Part shown: positions 49,301-52,780 of the stretch, one piece after another
Position numbering within the stretch: position 1 is the first letter of the stretch
How the letters are laid out: each line of letters opens with the position of its first letter
DNA from: Cliona cf. orientalis
Lineage: Eukaryota; Porifera; Demospongiae; Clionaida; Clionaidae
Direction: 5' to 3'
DNA length: 64,000 nucleotides
Assembly (NCBI GenBank): GCA_963930775.1
Contig: OZ005694.1
Span: forward strand, 5,139,054-5,203,053
Made by a program: the position numbers and the translations under genes
Notes under the pieces: generated by a model
What the model was told of the DNA's origin: nothing
Seen by the model: the letters and a program-made list of their open reading frames with translations, nothing else
Database searches by the model: none

Positions 49301-49918
49301 CACTCCAGATATTATTATAGTGCCCACCTGCACACAAAGATATTTTTTTACCCCGAGTGCTTTTGATGATGCTTCCTTTGCTCCATCTTCTAGTGATGCA
49401 TCCTGAATATTACTAACGTGACTGTGACTACCTTGACTGCTCTCTGAGTGGGTGTGGTGTCTCTGAGGAGGAGGTGGGGCTTCACTAAGAGACGGTGGAT
49501 GTTGCAAGCTGTGGCTTGTCCTCTTGTCACTGCATTTTGAGCGTGATGCACTCCTAGTTTGATCTTGGTACTCTTCTTGTTTATTTCCTTTCCGTCCTTT
49601 GCCCTTTATATCTTTCTTATCCTTATCCTGCTTCTTTATTCCTTGATCCACTTTCTGCAGGCTCCAATTCATTTTATGTCCTCCTGAAGCTTGCTTTGAT
49701 TCAGCCCCAGCCTCTTCACTATTGTCATATTGTGACTCTTCATTATTCTCTGCAGTGAGTGATTGGCCACAAGCACCTTCGCTTTCAATAGTCGGGGGTC
49801 CAATATCTGGAGATTTGGGGGTAGTGGGGATTTCCCCTTGTTCTTGCCGCTTCTGTTTGGCTTCACCTTTCTTGCTTTTGCCACTCCTTGAGACTTTTCT
49901 TCCCGATGACACCGGCAT
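6343..49918 (-). CDS. gene B: proposed triple-UBAN coiled-coil protein kinase (whole gene)
   Basis: Exons in order: 49918-49352; about 44490-43936; 43822-43496; 42326-41646; 38987-37647; 34090-33943; 33543-33473; 27513-27205; 26298-25597; 23539-22793; 22629-22360; 16201-15638; 9699-9640; 7417-7373; 7302-6343. Every junction is phase 0 except the 33943/33543 junction (phase 1 on both sides); the acceptor of the second exon is uncertain. The product would be about 2,400 aa: a charged N-terminus, three [type I - type II - UBAN] coiled-coil cassettes and a C-terminal kinase. UBAN is the ubiquitin-chain-binding coiled coil of NEMO, optineurin and ABIN, so the protein may couple ubiquitin sensing to phosphorylation in one chain. 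No other promoter-like first exon, stop codon or poly(A) signal was found between the cassettes. Alternative: two or three separate genes produced by tandem duplication, with only the last carrying the kinase. Exon calls are strong; one-transcript linkage is inferred. Confidence 0.5.
7373..7417 (-). CDS. gene B penultimate exon (15 aa)
   Basis: A 45-base exon, WVNREALKFSNQVAK, between TTTGTAG|TGG and AAG|GTATAA. Only this frame is open, and it is phase 0 on both sides. It joins the kinase exon in frame, giving ...NQVAK-ENDLSPF. It is too short to stand alone; support comes from the matching splice sites and phase. Confidence 0.65.
7440..8560. other. intron DNA with a tandem duplicated segment
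   Basis: About 7462-7690 and 7800-8000 are diverged copies of one segment. Shared stretches include ggggcccagca and a 'catacccta...gctggca(c/t)gcaaa' block, and both copies contain a caccaa(t)aaagtgagc-like and gcatagattatg stretch. No coding sequence was recognised. Confidence 0.45.
8597..8835. repeat. left arm of a long inverted repeat
   Basis: About 240 bp of GC-rich sequence (ggtggccctggaggtcacgc onward) matching the reverse complement of 9360-9592 at roughly 90% by eye. It contains internal repeats of 'ccgtaacgctgatgtccgtaccgt'-like units, written here in part. It may be one arm of a composite or foldback element lying in gene B's intron. Confidence 0.75.
8979..9190 (-). other. exon-like open segment between the inverted arms
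   Basis: Open on the minus strand, with a pyrimidine-rich acceptor TTTGTTCTCTCAAG and an AAAAAAC|GTATGT donor. It reads ...MIQKLIMNLLTDSTISTND... and ...YYVFDPMSQEQVTLE. Its phases (2 in, 1 out) do not match the flanking gene B exons, so it is not a simple cassette exon of that gene. It could be cargo of the element formed by the inverted arms, or a decayed exon. Not recognised. Confidence 0.35.
9360..9592. repeat. right arm of the long inverted repeat
   Basis: Reverse-complement partner of 8597-8835. It carries one extra internal unit (ctggaatggcgacggtacgg occurs twice), so the arms differ by a short tandem duplication. Confidence 0.75.
9640..9699 (-). CDS. gene B exon: 20-aa coiled-coil linker
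   Basis: A 60-base exon, TNPALLQYKRTVSHLESQLQ, bounded by GTTTTCCCCAG and CAG|GTATAA. It is phase 0 on both sides. It joins the end of UBAN exon 3 (NEQK) to the WVNRE exon in frame. Short exon; confidence comes from the strong acceptor, codon phase and coiled-coil character. Confidence 0.65.
10003..10040 (-). ncRNA. hammerhead-ribozyme-like motif
   Basis: The minus strand reads ATTCAG-CTGATGA, then AGGTCCACGGACC, then GAAA-TGTA-CTGAAT. CTGATGA and GAAA are the invariant hammerhead cores. GGTC/GACC forms stem II with a CACG loop, and ATTCAG/CTGAAT forms stem I. Stem III would be minimal, as in hammerheads of Penelope-like elements, where such short-stem-III forms are thought to act as dimers. 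Predicted cleavage is after GUA. No flanking reverse transcriptase was recognised. Confidence 0.45.
10560..10875 (+). pseudogene. Ty3/gypsy-type reverse transcriptase remnant
   Basis: Plus-strand fragments resemble the reverse-transcriptase core of Ty3/gypsy retrotransposons. They are VRFSVNYHQLN, FIAFDLASAFA and, after in-frame stops and a frameshift, SAFVIHSGLYEFTVIPFALA. The YxDD region is not preserved. No LTRs or other pol domains were seen. A dead fragment in gene B's intron. Confidence 0.65.
10914..11049. mobile_element. foldback MITE, GTTAGACACTGTTTAG family, copy 1
   Basis: A near-palindromic 136-bp element. The ends gttagacactgtttag and ctaaacagtgtctaac are exact reverse complements, followed by tttctacgtgatttagaagacc and its complement. 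Other copies are at 30600-30711 (decayed) and 45936-46077. Confidence 0.8.
11544..12181. mobile_element. TIR element, TTGGGGCGAGCCTGAGC ends, copy 1
   Basis: Inverted terminal sequence TTGGGGCGAGCCTGAGC at both ends, about 640 bp apart. An inverted second copy lies at 28169-28737 and shares the interior (for example gacgtgctgct and gacaatagaggcag). Non-autonomous; superfamily not determined. Confidence 0.65.
12182..13535. other. intron DNA with a foldback
   Basis: No coding sequence recognised. A foldback at 13285-13336 pairs tagcctcgtccccaggcc with ggcctggggacgaggtta; related hairpins occur at 21919-21953. Confidence 0.5.
13538..15390 (-). pseudogene. broken hAT transposase (TTF-zinc-finger/ZMYM-like type)
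   Basis: Minus-strand pieces in the correct order. 15387-15082 resembles the TTF-type zinc-finger start (FQLQWFDRWLWLHYDED). 15056-14616 has the DUF4371-like core (TVMLDETTDVANVEQ). 14570-14139 is the middle region (LCPIRWTVKAEAL). 13783-13538 is the hAT C-terminal dimerisation region (ATSAESERSFSSVRRIKTYL). Frameshifts and stops separate the pieces and a zinc-finger Cys appears changed (AFYFTC), so it is inactive. It sits inside gene B's intron on the same strand. Family roles are established knowledge; ends and target duplication were not resolved. Confidence 0.85.
15638..16201 (-). CDS. gene B UBAN exon 3
   Basis: 188 codons, phase 0 on both sides, between AAATGCAG|GCC and AAAAG|GTGAGT. 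It opens with the UBAN signature KTYKEDFECERNDRQ, matching NEMO's YKADFxxER. The Asp-Phe pair, which includes the Asp required for ubiquitin binding in human NEMO, is kept. About 150 residues of regular coiled coil follow, nearly identical in their middle (RANHEHNISHLREQLQQLQS) to UBAN exons 1 and 2. The next in-frame exon is the 20-aa linker leading to the kinase. Ubiquitin binding is inferred. Confidence 0.8.
18115..18540. repeat. minisatellite, unit of about 62 bp
   Basis: Six or so diverged tandem copies of a unit containing 'gacagtccgtgttcagct', 'agagcccaccat' and 'gtttttgctg'. No open frame runs through all units. Confidence 0.8.
20729..20753 (+). other. weak candidate first exon on the plus strand
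   Basis: ATGGTTCGAGGTGGAAG... runs into a strong CAG|GTAAGT donor, giving MVRGGRYS. There is no convincing second exon downstream, so it may be chance. Confidence 0.15.
21919..21953. repeat. foldback 'tagcctcgtccccag'
   Basis: tagcctcgtccccag, a 5-base loop, then its reverse complement ctggggacgaggcta. Same family as 13285-13336, and half-copies occur near 2896 and 8874. Confidence 0.7.
22360..22629 (-). CDS. gene B type II coiled-coil exon 3
   Basis: 90 codons, phase 0 both sides, ATATAG|ATTAATGAA to CCAG|GTAGGC. Starts INEVQLTVRYAVQGHTC; the rest is coiled coil (LEREHNRLEAEYGTVTQQ). Homologous to type II exons at 43496-43822 and 27205-27513. It ends exactly where a UBAN exon should begin, as in the other cassettes. 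Confidence 0.8.
22793..23539 (-). CDS. gene B type I coiled-coil exon 3 (short form)
   Basis: 249 codons, phase 0 both sides, CATATACAG|GACAGAAAA to CAAGAG|GTGACT. It starts DRKIAELEEQNELLAKELEE and is continuous coiled coil. It is very similar to the first part of the long exon 37647-38987. If the GTGACT donor were skipped, the frame would run only to HPRISGGYLP and stop. Using the donor joins it in frame to type II exon 3. Confidence 0.8.
23720..23935 (-). pseudogene. decayed type I exon
   Basis: Minus-strand sequence clearly related to the type I exon (the QEQEMRS..SEEKIKLL region), but with deletions and a broken frame. A matching relic occurs at 39290-39470 in the paralogous intron, so decay or insertion predates that duplication. 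Confidence 0.65.
24521..24891. mobile_element. CAGGGTTTCATC element carrying a nested MITE
   Basis: The ends cagggtttcatc and gatgaaaccctg are inverted. The paralogous intron near 40080 lacks the whole insert: it reads straight through ccacccc-ctccctctttt. Nested inside is the CCGTA element at 24607-24805. Confidence 0.7.
24607..24805. mobile_element. CCGTA MITE, GGCGG family, copy 1
   Basis: Ends CCGTATAGCCGGAAA and TTTCCGGCTATACGG, flanked by TA on both sides. The interior repeats the motif aaatttggcggtt in both orientations. Other copies: 26493-26669, 48722-48938, degenerate at about 16790-16945. Confidence 0.85.
25597..26298 (-). CDS. gene B UBAN exon 2
   Basis: 234 codons, phase 0 both sides, TTTTCTGTAG|GCT to GAGCAG|GTCAGA. 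Opens AKTYKEDFDNERKDKE, the UBAN signature, with the Asp-Phe pair kept and a Lys in place of the second Arg of NEMO. Long coiled coil follows. Compared with UBAN exon 1 it ends about 15 codons earlier, using a GTCAGA donor inside what is coding there. It is nearly identical to 41646-42326, showing recent segmental duplication. Confidence 0.8.
26493..26669. mobile_element. CCGTA MITE, GGCGG family, copy 2 (reverse)
   Basis: Ends (t)CGTATAACCGGAAAA and TTTCCAGCTACACGG with flanking TA. The paralogous site at about 42650 lacks it. Inverted relative to copy 1. Confidence 0.75.
27205..27513 (-). CDS. gene B type II coiled-coil exon 2
   Basis: 103 codons, phase 0, TTTCATGTAG|ATTGAT to CAG|GTATTG. 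Reads IDKNKLTVRCEQLQQENQ and continues as coiled coil with LHKYRGQIDAMKEQTAAISE, almost identical to type II exon 1. It lacks the 'QGHTC' segment of the other two copies. Preceded in frame by the exon ending SAMTTLE (33473). Confidence 0.8.
28169..28737. mobile_element. TIR element, TTGGGGCGAGCCTGAGC ends, copy 2
   Basis: Inverted copy of 11544-12181. The flanking 'aggccctgcatgacactagt' is also shared with copy 1, so the true element end may lie further out. Confidence 0.65.
28770..29304. mobile_element. TIR element CCCTCGCGAAAGAGGG, TA target duplication
   Basis: Ends CCCTCGCGAAAGAGGGCCC and GGGCCCTCTTTCGCGAGGG, both flanked by TA. A second copy of its right part is split by another element at 48106-49216; a fragment lies near 35315-35365. 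Confidence 0.75.
30364..30589. mobile_element. Harbinger-like MITE, GGCCACTCC ends, TTA target duplication
   Basis: GGCCACTCCATATTAA at the left and ...TTTGGAGTGGCC at the right, flanked by TTA on both sides. The TWA target and GG-rich ends fit PIF/Harbinger non-autonomous elements. Related copy at 37143-37357. Confidence 0.7.
30600..30711. mobile_element. foldback MITE, GTTAGACACTG family, copy 2 (decayed)
   Basis: gttagacac...ttctacgtga...gaagggctcagt and an imperfect inverse ending gtgtccaat. Shorter and diverged relative to 10914-11049. Confidence 0.6.
32036..32310 (+). pseudogene. pogo-like transposase N-terminal fragment
   Basis: Plus-strand psq-type helix-turn-helix remnant: WDDAVMESALEEASSGSM and YGVPRSTLGD. 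After a frameshift comes EEEDLVQFLTGSADIGYPKS, typical of pogo/Tigger/CENP-B-type transposases. Broken by a stop and a frameshift. Confidence 0.65.
32582..32782 (-). pseudogene. pogo-like transposase core fragment, opposite strand
   Basis: Minus-strand SLAYKRAIATNRDVIDKYF and IFNYDESSLR resemble the region around the first catalytic Asp (N-x-DE) of DDE_1/pogo transposases. It faces the HTH fragment at 32036, so at least one piece has been inverted or they are two insertions. Confidence 0.6.
33473..34090 (-). CDS. gene B exons 6 and 7 (33943-34090; 33473-33543)
   Basis: Two small exons. The first (148 bases) starts after TTGCATTGCAG and reads EDKSTLSNMGRMKLLQRAA...TREAIP, leaving phase 1 at CAT|GTGAGA. 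The second (71 bases) starts after TTTCTTTCCAG, completes the codon and reads FQALQAKCEGQIKDLYSAM...E, ending in phase 0 at GAG|GTATAA. Together they add 73 codons linking the long type I exon (ends EPQ) to type II exon 2 (starts IDKN). They are unique to this cassette; the other two cassettes lack equivalents. Function unknown. Confidence 0.7.
33690..33862. mobile_element. small element with repeated AAGCACCCA/CCCAGGTAAGC motif
   Basis: Related to 54363-54541. Shared motifs are caaggggtca, atcccaggtaag, ggccaaatt and ttatgtttaag, with ends containing gggacac(t)acagt in opposite orientation. Non-autonomous; class uncertain. Confidence 0.5.
35729..36364. mobile_element. CCGTA element, GCAGGAAATT family
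   Basis: Ends CCGTATAGCAGGAAATT and AATTTCCTGCAATACGG, flanked by TA, about 636 bp. cgaaaat-type motifs recur near both ends. A solo terminal fragment of the same family adjoins the first type I exon near 44494-44513. Confidence 0.75.
36541..36763. mobile_element. CCGTA MITE, TTCGG family, copy 1
   Basis: Ends CCGTATTTCTTCTAAAAATT and AATTTTTAGAAGAAATACGG, flanked by TA. The motif (a)attcgg recurs at least five times inside. Copies: 37091-37506 and 41368-41589. Confidence 0.9.
37091..37506. mobile_element. CCGTA MITE, TTCGG family, copy 3, with nested insertion
   Basis: The left end is eroded (CCTCTTCTAAAATTTCGG) and the right end is gaatttttagaaaaaatacgg. It is interrupted by the Harbinger-like element at 37143-37357. 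Confidence 0.75.
37143..37357. mobile_element. Harbinger-like MITE, GGCCACTCC ends, TAA target duplication
   Basis: GGCCACTCCAAATCAATT at the left and AATTGATTTGGAGGGGCC at the right, flanked by TAA. Inserted in the TTCGG MITE 37091-37506, so it is younger than that element. Confidence 0.75.
37647..38987 (-). CDS. gene B type I coiled-coil exon 2 (long form)
   Basis: 447 codons, phase 0 both sides, CCATACAG|GACAGAAAA to CCACAG|GTATGT. It starts DRKIAELEEQKELLAKELEE and ends VTVMEPQ. It is continuous coiled coil with no transmembrane segment. The first half aligns to the short type I exon 22793-23539. At the point where the short form splices (GAG|GTGACT), the same sequence is present here but is read through, so an alternatively spliced short form is possible. 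Gene A's exon at 21-1640 is the other long form. Confidence 0.85.
39290..39475 (-). pseudogene. decayed type I exon
   Basis: A type I-like minus-strand sequence: LEKQKELLAKEL, then a deletion and a frameshift, then a region matching HQERKQSEKENDED. Counterpart of 23720-23935 in the duplicated intron. Not used. Confidence 0.7.
39480..41367. other. intron DNA paralogous to 23940-25560
   Basis: Aligns by eye with the intron between UBAN exon 2 and type I exon 3, including ggggggggg runs, the 'tttcattt' block, and the ccaagggttaatgatatgtgttagcc region. Part of a segmental duplication of at least 5 kb. No genes recognised. Confidence 0.7.
41368..41589. mobile_element. CCGTA MITE, TTCGG family, copy 2
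   Basis: Ends identical to copy 1 and flanked by TA. The paralogous locus at about 25563 reads gtagggaTAtttgta with no insert, which is a clean empty site proving a TA target duplication. Confidence 0.92.
41646..42326 (-). CDS. gene B UBAN exon 1
   Basis: 227 codons, phase 0 both sides, TTTCTATAG|GCT to AAAAG|GTAAGG. Opens AETYKEDFENERKDKE, the UBAN signature of NEMO/optineurin/ABIN. Coiled coil then continues to ENEEQK. It is nearly identical over most of its length to UBAN exon 2. The downstream neighbour is the long type I exon 37647-38987, which starts in the same phase. Ubiquitin-chain binding is inferred from the retained Tyr-Lys-x-Asp-Phe-x-x-Glu-Arg pattern. Confidence 0.8.
43100..43470. 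repeat. dispersed repeat, copy in intron
   Basis: Similar to 60730-61115 and, for its right part, 16370-16520. Shared blocks are cgttctcgctctgctc, gcttcgctTgaggctcggtgg, aggcctctcgaaacgcgcgg, ttctgaccaatc and ggactatat(a/g)a(g)gaaa. Possibly SINE- or MITE-derived; I could not place Pol III boxes. Confidence 0.6.
43496..43822 (-). CDS. gene B type II coiled-coil exon 1
   Basis: 109 codons, phase 0, ACATCTAG|GTTGATGAA to ATCCAG|GTATTG. Reads VDEAELTARYTAQGHTC, then coiled coil including LHKYRGQIDAMKEQTVAISE. Lies between type I exon 1 and UBAN exon 1, as in the other cassettes. Confidence 0.8.
43936..44490 (-). CDS. gene B type I coiled-coil exon 1 (5'-truncated short form)
   Basis: About 185 codons homologous to the type I exons, beginning around LSNNHVCYMQTQAVKDDQTD, which aligns to LSDKHATEMQAIKDNHSK. 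The N-terminal part present in other copies (DRKIAELEEQ...) is missing. Upstream lies a fragment with the end sequence of the GCAGGAAATT element, so the acceptor is uncertain; AATAAG|CTAAGT would be phase 0. The exon ends at GAG|GTGAAT in phase 0; if unspliced it stops at HPRVSGGFLP. It shares the NHHLEEI insertion with gene A's type I exon. Confidence 0.65.
44515..45935. other. intron DNA, unrecognised
   Basis: Part of the 4.9-kb first intron of gene B. 44820-45060 has a GC-richer, open plus-strand stretch without recognised homology. At 45334 is a copy of the CCTTACGCATGC..GGGGT palindromic repeat, followed by a short gtcgtt microsatellite (45379-45397). Confidence 0.4.
45936..46077. mobile_element. 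foldback MITE, GTTAGACACTGTTTAG family, copy 3
   Basis: Ends gttagacactgtttag and ctaaacagtgtctaac are exact complements. Interior gggctc...gagccc arms match 10914-11049 in inverted orientation. Confidence 0.8.
46230..46421. mobile_element. CCGTA MITE, CGAAAATTTACGG family
   Basis: Ends CCGTAAATCTGGAAATTTTCG and CGAAAATTTACGG (the left end carries a short insertion relative to the right), flanked by TA. The subterminal cgaaaatt motif repeats inside on both strands. Confidence 0.8.
46422..48105. other. intron DNA without recognised features
   Basis: AT-rich with many gcatgc/tacatgta words. No homology to the cassette exons and no convincing splice-bounded open frame was seen. Confidence 0.4.
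48153..49131. mobile_element. CCGTA element, GAATAGTAGCC family
   Basis: Ends CCGTATTTATTTGAATAG and CTAGTATTCGAATAAATACGG (the right end is longer), flanked by TA. Internal repeats of gaatagtagcc and its complement occur near both ends. Related decayed sequence near 29140-29165. Confidence 0.8.
48722..48938. mobile_element. CCGTA MITE, GGCGG family, copy 3
   Basis: Ends CCGTATAGCCAGAAAT and TTTTCCAGCTATACGG, flanked by TA. It lies inside 48153-49131. Confidence 0.88.
49352..49918 (-). CDS. gene B exon 1: charged N-terminal exon
   Basis: ATG-initiated, 189 codons, phase 0 at a CTCGGG|GTAAAA donor (a second GT lies after CTTTGTGTGCAG). The protein begins MPVSSGRKVSRSGKSKKGEA and parallels gene A exon 1: EQGEIP, ESEGACGQSL, KGRKGNKQE and HHTHSESSQGSHSH. 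Low complexity, hydrophilic, with no signal peptide. The lysine block of gene A is partly lost. Start chosen by alignment of the two paralogs. The upstream 370 bp is also related to gene A's upstream region. Confidence 0.8.
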
Positions 49919-50220
49919 TGCTCCTATAAACAGTAGAGCGTCCGTTTTAACAGAGGTACTAGGCTGGCAACTGTCCTTTACTCGATATCATCATACCGGC
50001 ACGATGCCGGCATCCACTGGCAGAATTCACTTTAGCGCCGGGATCGAGCAGTGCTGAGTTTACAATTCAGTGAGTCTTGATCCGTGACGAGGTACTATGG
50101 TTATTAGAAAATTGCTATGATCGCAGTGACAAGTACCGCAAGTTCTCCCTAGCTCTTCGGCTGGCGCCTACGTTTTCCTTGATGAATATACGGACGCTCG
50201 ACCGGACGGGTGGGCTGAAA

Positions 50221-50248
50221 GTGACGTCCCTGAGGCCGGGGAGTCCCC
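50221..50248. promoter_or_regulatory. CRE-like and NF-kB-like sites upstream of gene B
   Basis: GTGACGTCC (50221-50229), then GGGGAGTCCCC (50238-50248), about 320 bp upstream of the start. It matches the gene A block in order and distance. The kB-like site differs from gene A's by its central base and is a weaker fit to consensus. Confidence 0.45.
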
Positions 50249-50346
50249 AAGTCGCGTGCCCATGCAGTCTCACGCGTACGGTACGAGACTAATAATTGCA
50301 GGCTACTATTAATTAAATTAAATAATAATTTATGATTCTATTTACC

Positions 50347-50817
50347 CACTGGCGTAAGAACCAGGGGGGCTGGGGGGGCAATTGCCCCCCCCCCCCCAGT
50401 CATAAGATTGGGGGGGCAGAGCCCCTCTGATTTTTAGACTGCTGTACAAGCCAGAGGGTGGGGCTCACCCTCTGAGGTTTGCACTTTTCTTTTTCATCTG
50501 TTGCCACAATCAGGGTTGAGTTATTCATGATTGTGGTGTATCTTAGCCCCACGGTGTGTAGATATCAATAATTGTCACACGTGAACACAGATCAGTAGTC
50601 ACTACTGATCTGTGTTCACGTGACAAGCTAAGAGTCCAGAATATCCTCGAAAATGCACTAGAAAAGCTCTCAGAAGGTCTAAAACTCCAAAATTTTCCTG
50701 GGGGAGCATGCCCCCAGACCCCCCTAGCTTTCGCGCGCTATATATGTGCGCGTAAAGCGAGTCTTCACCTGCTTACTTTCAGCCCCCCTGTTAAAAAACA
50801 TCTTCCTACGCCACTGT
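50347..50817. mobile_element. CAGTGGCGTA-ended element
   Basis: The left end ctggcgtaagaac is followed by G/C runs; the right end is ttcctacgccactg. It contains gcatgcccccagacccccct, seen also near 1872. The ends resemble widespread CAGTGGCG-type DNA transposons. It includes the hairpin 50578-50622. Confidence 0.55.
50578..50622. repeat. perfect 22-bp inverted repeat
   Basis: cacgtgaacacagatcagtagt, one C, then its exact reverse complement. Sits inside the CAGTGGCG element; it may be an internal hairpin of that family. Confidence 0.85.
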
Positions 50818-51343
50818 TACCTAATGCTGAAACGACTCCCTGGCCGTGATCCACCGGGAGGAAATGACTTCCCCAGATCATTATCCTCAAACACAAGAAG
50901 CCACTTTAATTAATTTGTACATTATACAATCTAGGGGCCAATTATTATTATGTGCATGGAATGATGATGATAATATTATTATGCATGCATATGCACATCT
51001 GAGCATCACGTTAAGCTTAAGAGAAGTATATTATTATATTTTCAAAAATAAAAAGGCACACAACTATAGCTTGCACGGCCATTCTGCCACACTGTGGTAT
51101 GCCCACACAATTGCAAGTGAAGAATTCACTCAGTTAGATGATGGTCCTATATAGCTATTAGACACAGTGGTTAATTAATTACTAAGATATTAAACCACAT
51201 TGATGCACCATAATTATTATTATACAGATACAATGTCATTACATGTATGTATGTATGTATGAAGCAATTGAATGAAGATAGCCACACCATTGAAATTAAA
51301 TTTTAGCATCGAAGTCTATATAAAATGGCATTAATTTTAATTA

Positions 51344-51531
51344 TCAATTCGCTGCCTTTCCTTCATTGCTATCTACTATTCCATTAGCAGTCTCATTGCT
51401 TGTCTGTAAATTTTCCTGTGTTTCTGTCTGGCATGTACATTGATCAATATCAGAGTTTGTATTCAGGATCTGGGCTGTATGATTGCCACCATTGACGACA
51501 GTCCAGCTCCCTTCATCCTTCCCACTATGAC
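51344..51531 (-). CDS. candidate terminal exon (isoform of the phosphatase, or unknown gene)
   Basis: Minus strand, open after a pyrimidine-rich acceptor (TTTCTTTGAAG). Reads HSGKDEGSWTVVNGGNHTAQ, then a hydrophilic Asn/Thr/Glu-rich tail ending NEGKAAN and stop. If the alternative acceptor GTCATAG is used, it would follow phosphatase exon 4 (54763) in phase 2. Not recognised; no good AATAAA nearby. It could also be chance. Confidence 0.4.
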
Positions 51532-51714
51532 CTTCAAAGAAAGATCAAGCAACAAGAAAGAAGTCGATCAGTGTCGTTACAATTATTCACATTCTATTAA
51601 TGGTACAATTATACAGTACAGAAAGTATTATATTCAGTGAGCACTATAATACCAACCTACTCTTCCCTAATATCCATGAATGCTTATAGTCATTGGGAGA
51701 CATTAATAATAATA

Positions 51715-52287
51715 CCGTATCCTCCCGAAAATAAGTCCCTTCCCCTCTTTGACCCTCAAGTTCTTGCACAGGTATGTTTGCCTCGATTATAAGCCCCCCT
51801 CCCACCAAGTAGACAGCACACGTACACGCGCGCTCAAGTGCGTACGTACATACGTAACCACACCCTTCAATTGACTACGAGTACAAAGTGTATGGTGGTG
51901 TCTTTTAGAAAATCCTGTTTGAAGGCATTGTTGATGGCACTTCTACCTTGGCGAAGACACTAAGTCTTATGAGCCGGTCGAGATGCTTTTGCTTTCCGGA
52001 ACGAGTCCTTTTCCCACCACTGATTGTCGTTTGTTGCCGTCTACTTGACAAGTTATCTCGCTGCCGCTCTTTTGGAGAAAAAAAAACACAGCAAACCCTG
52101 GATATTTCCCGCGGTACGTGACCAACGATGGTGTCGTCCTTCCACACGGCGACTGCAAATGGGGGCCAAGGGGGCGGGGGGTGCTTATATTCGAGGGAAA
52201 GTGCATATTCGAAAATAAGCCCTCCCCAGTCTTAGTCATGTCTACTGTTGAAGAAAGGGGGGGGGGCTTATTTTCGGGAGGATACGG
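51715..52287. mobile_element. CCGTA element, GAAAATAAG family
   Basis: Ends CCGTATCCTCCCGAAAATAAG and CTTATTTTCGGGAGGATACGG are exact complements, flanked by TA; 573 bp. The motif gaaaataagccc recurs inside near the right end. Confidence 0.92.
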
Positions 52288-52744
52288 TAATTTATTATTA
52301 TTACTGACTCACCCTCATCACAAATGTCTTGACTTGGTTTACTTGCCTACAATTGAAAATTTGTTTGGAAATCCAGGATGAATCATGATTAATTTTACAC
52401 AAAAATCGTTGTCTATGATGGCTTCAACTATATAGACTAAGTCTACATTCAAAATTACATGTACCGGGTGAGATTCATTATGGCAAGGGGATGGAGAATA
52501 GTCAGAATTTAAAGATAAGAGCCAATATAGCTATTCTGAGTCTCCCCAGAGAAATTAGTGACTCTCAGAGAGTGCTTCAAAGAGTTGTGGCAGTTTTGAG
52601 GCTTCTTTTTGTTGCATACTGAAAGTATGCATATCCATATTTTAACTAACCTCTCCCCACCCCCCTCCCGTTAGCGTTTGGCAATACCACTGGACAAAAC
52701 GACAAATTTCTCGCCTAAAGAAACACATGGAAACATGAATGGCC

Positions 52745-52750
52745 TTTATT
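52745..52750 (-). promoter_or_regulatory. poly(A) signal of the phosphatase gene
   Basis: AATAAA on the minus strand, about 30 bases after the stop codon at 52781. Confidence 0.6.
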
Positions 52751-52780
52751 TGCTAGAAGCCACAGAAACACATTTTCATG

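Noticed and set aside
48992-49351. Extension of the gene B N-terminal frame past the GGG|GTAAAA donor
   Set aside because: The frame runs into the nested transposon stack and ends there. The donor position matches the gene A paralog.
51715-52287. Small open frames inside the GAAAATAAG element as genes
   Set aside because: They lie wholly within a TIR-bounded non-autonomous element and have no recognisable product.
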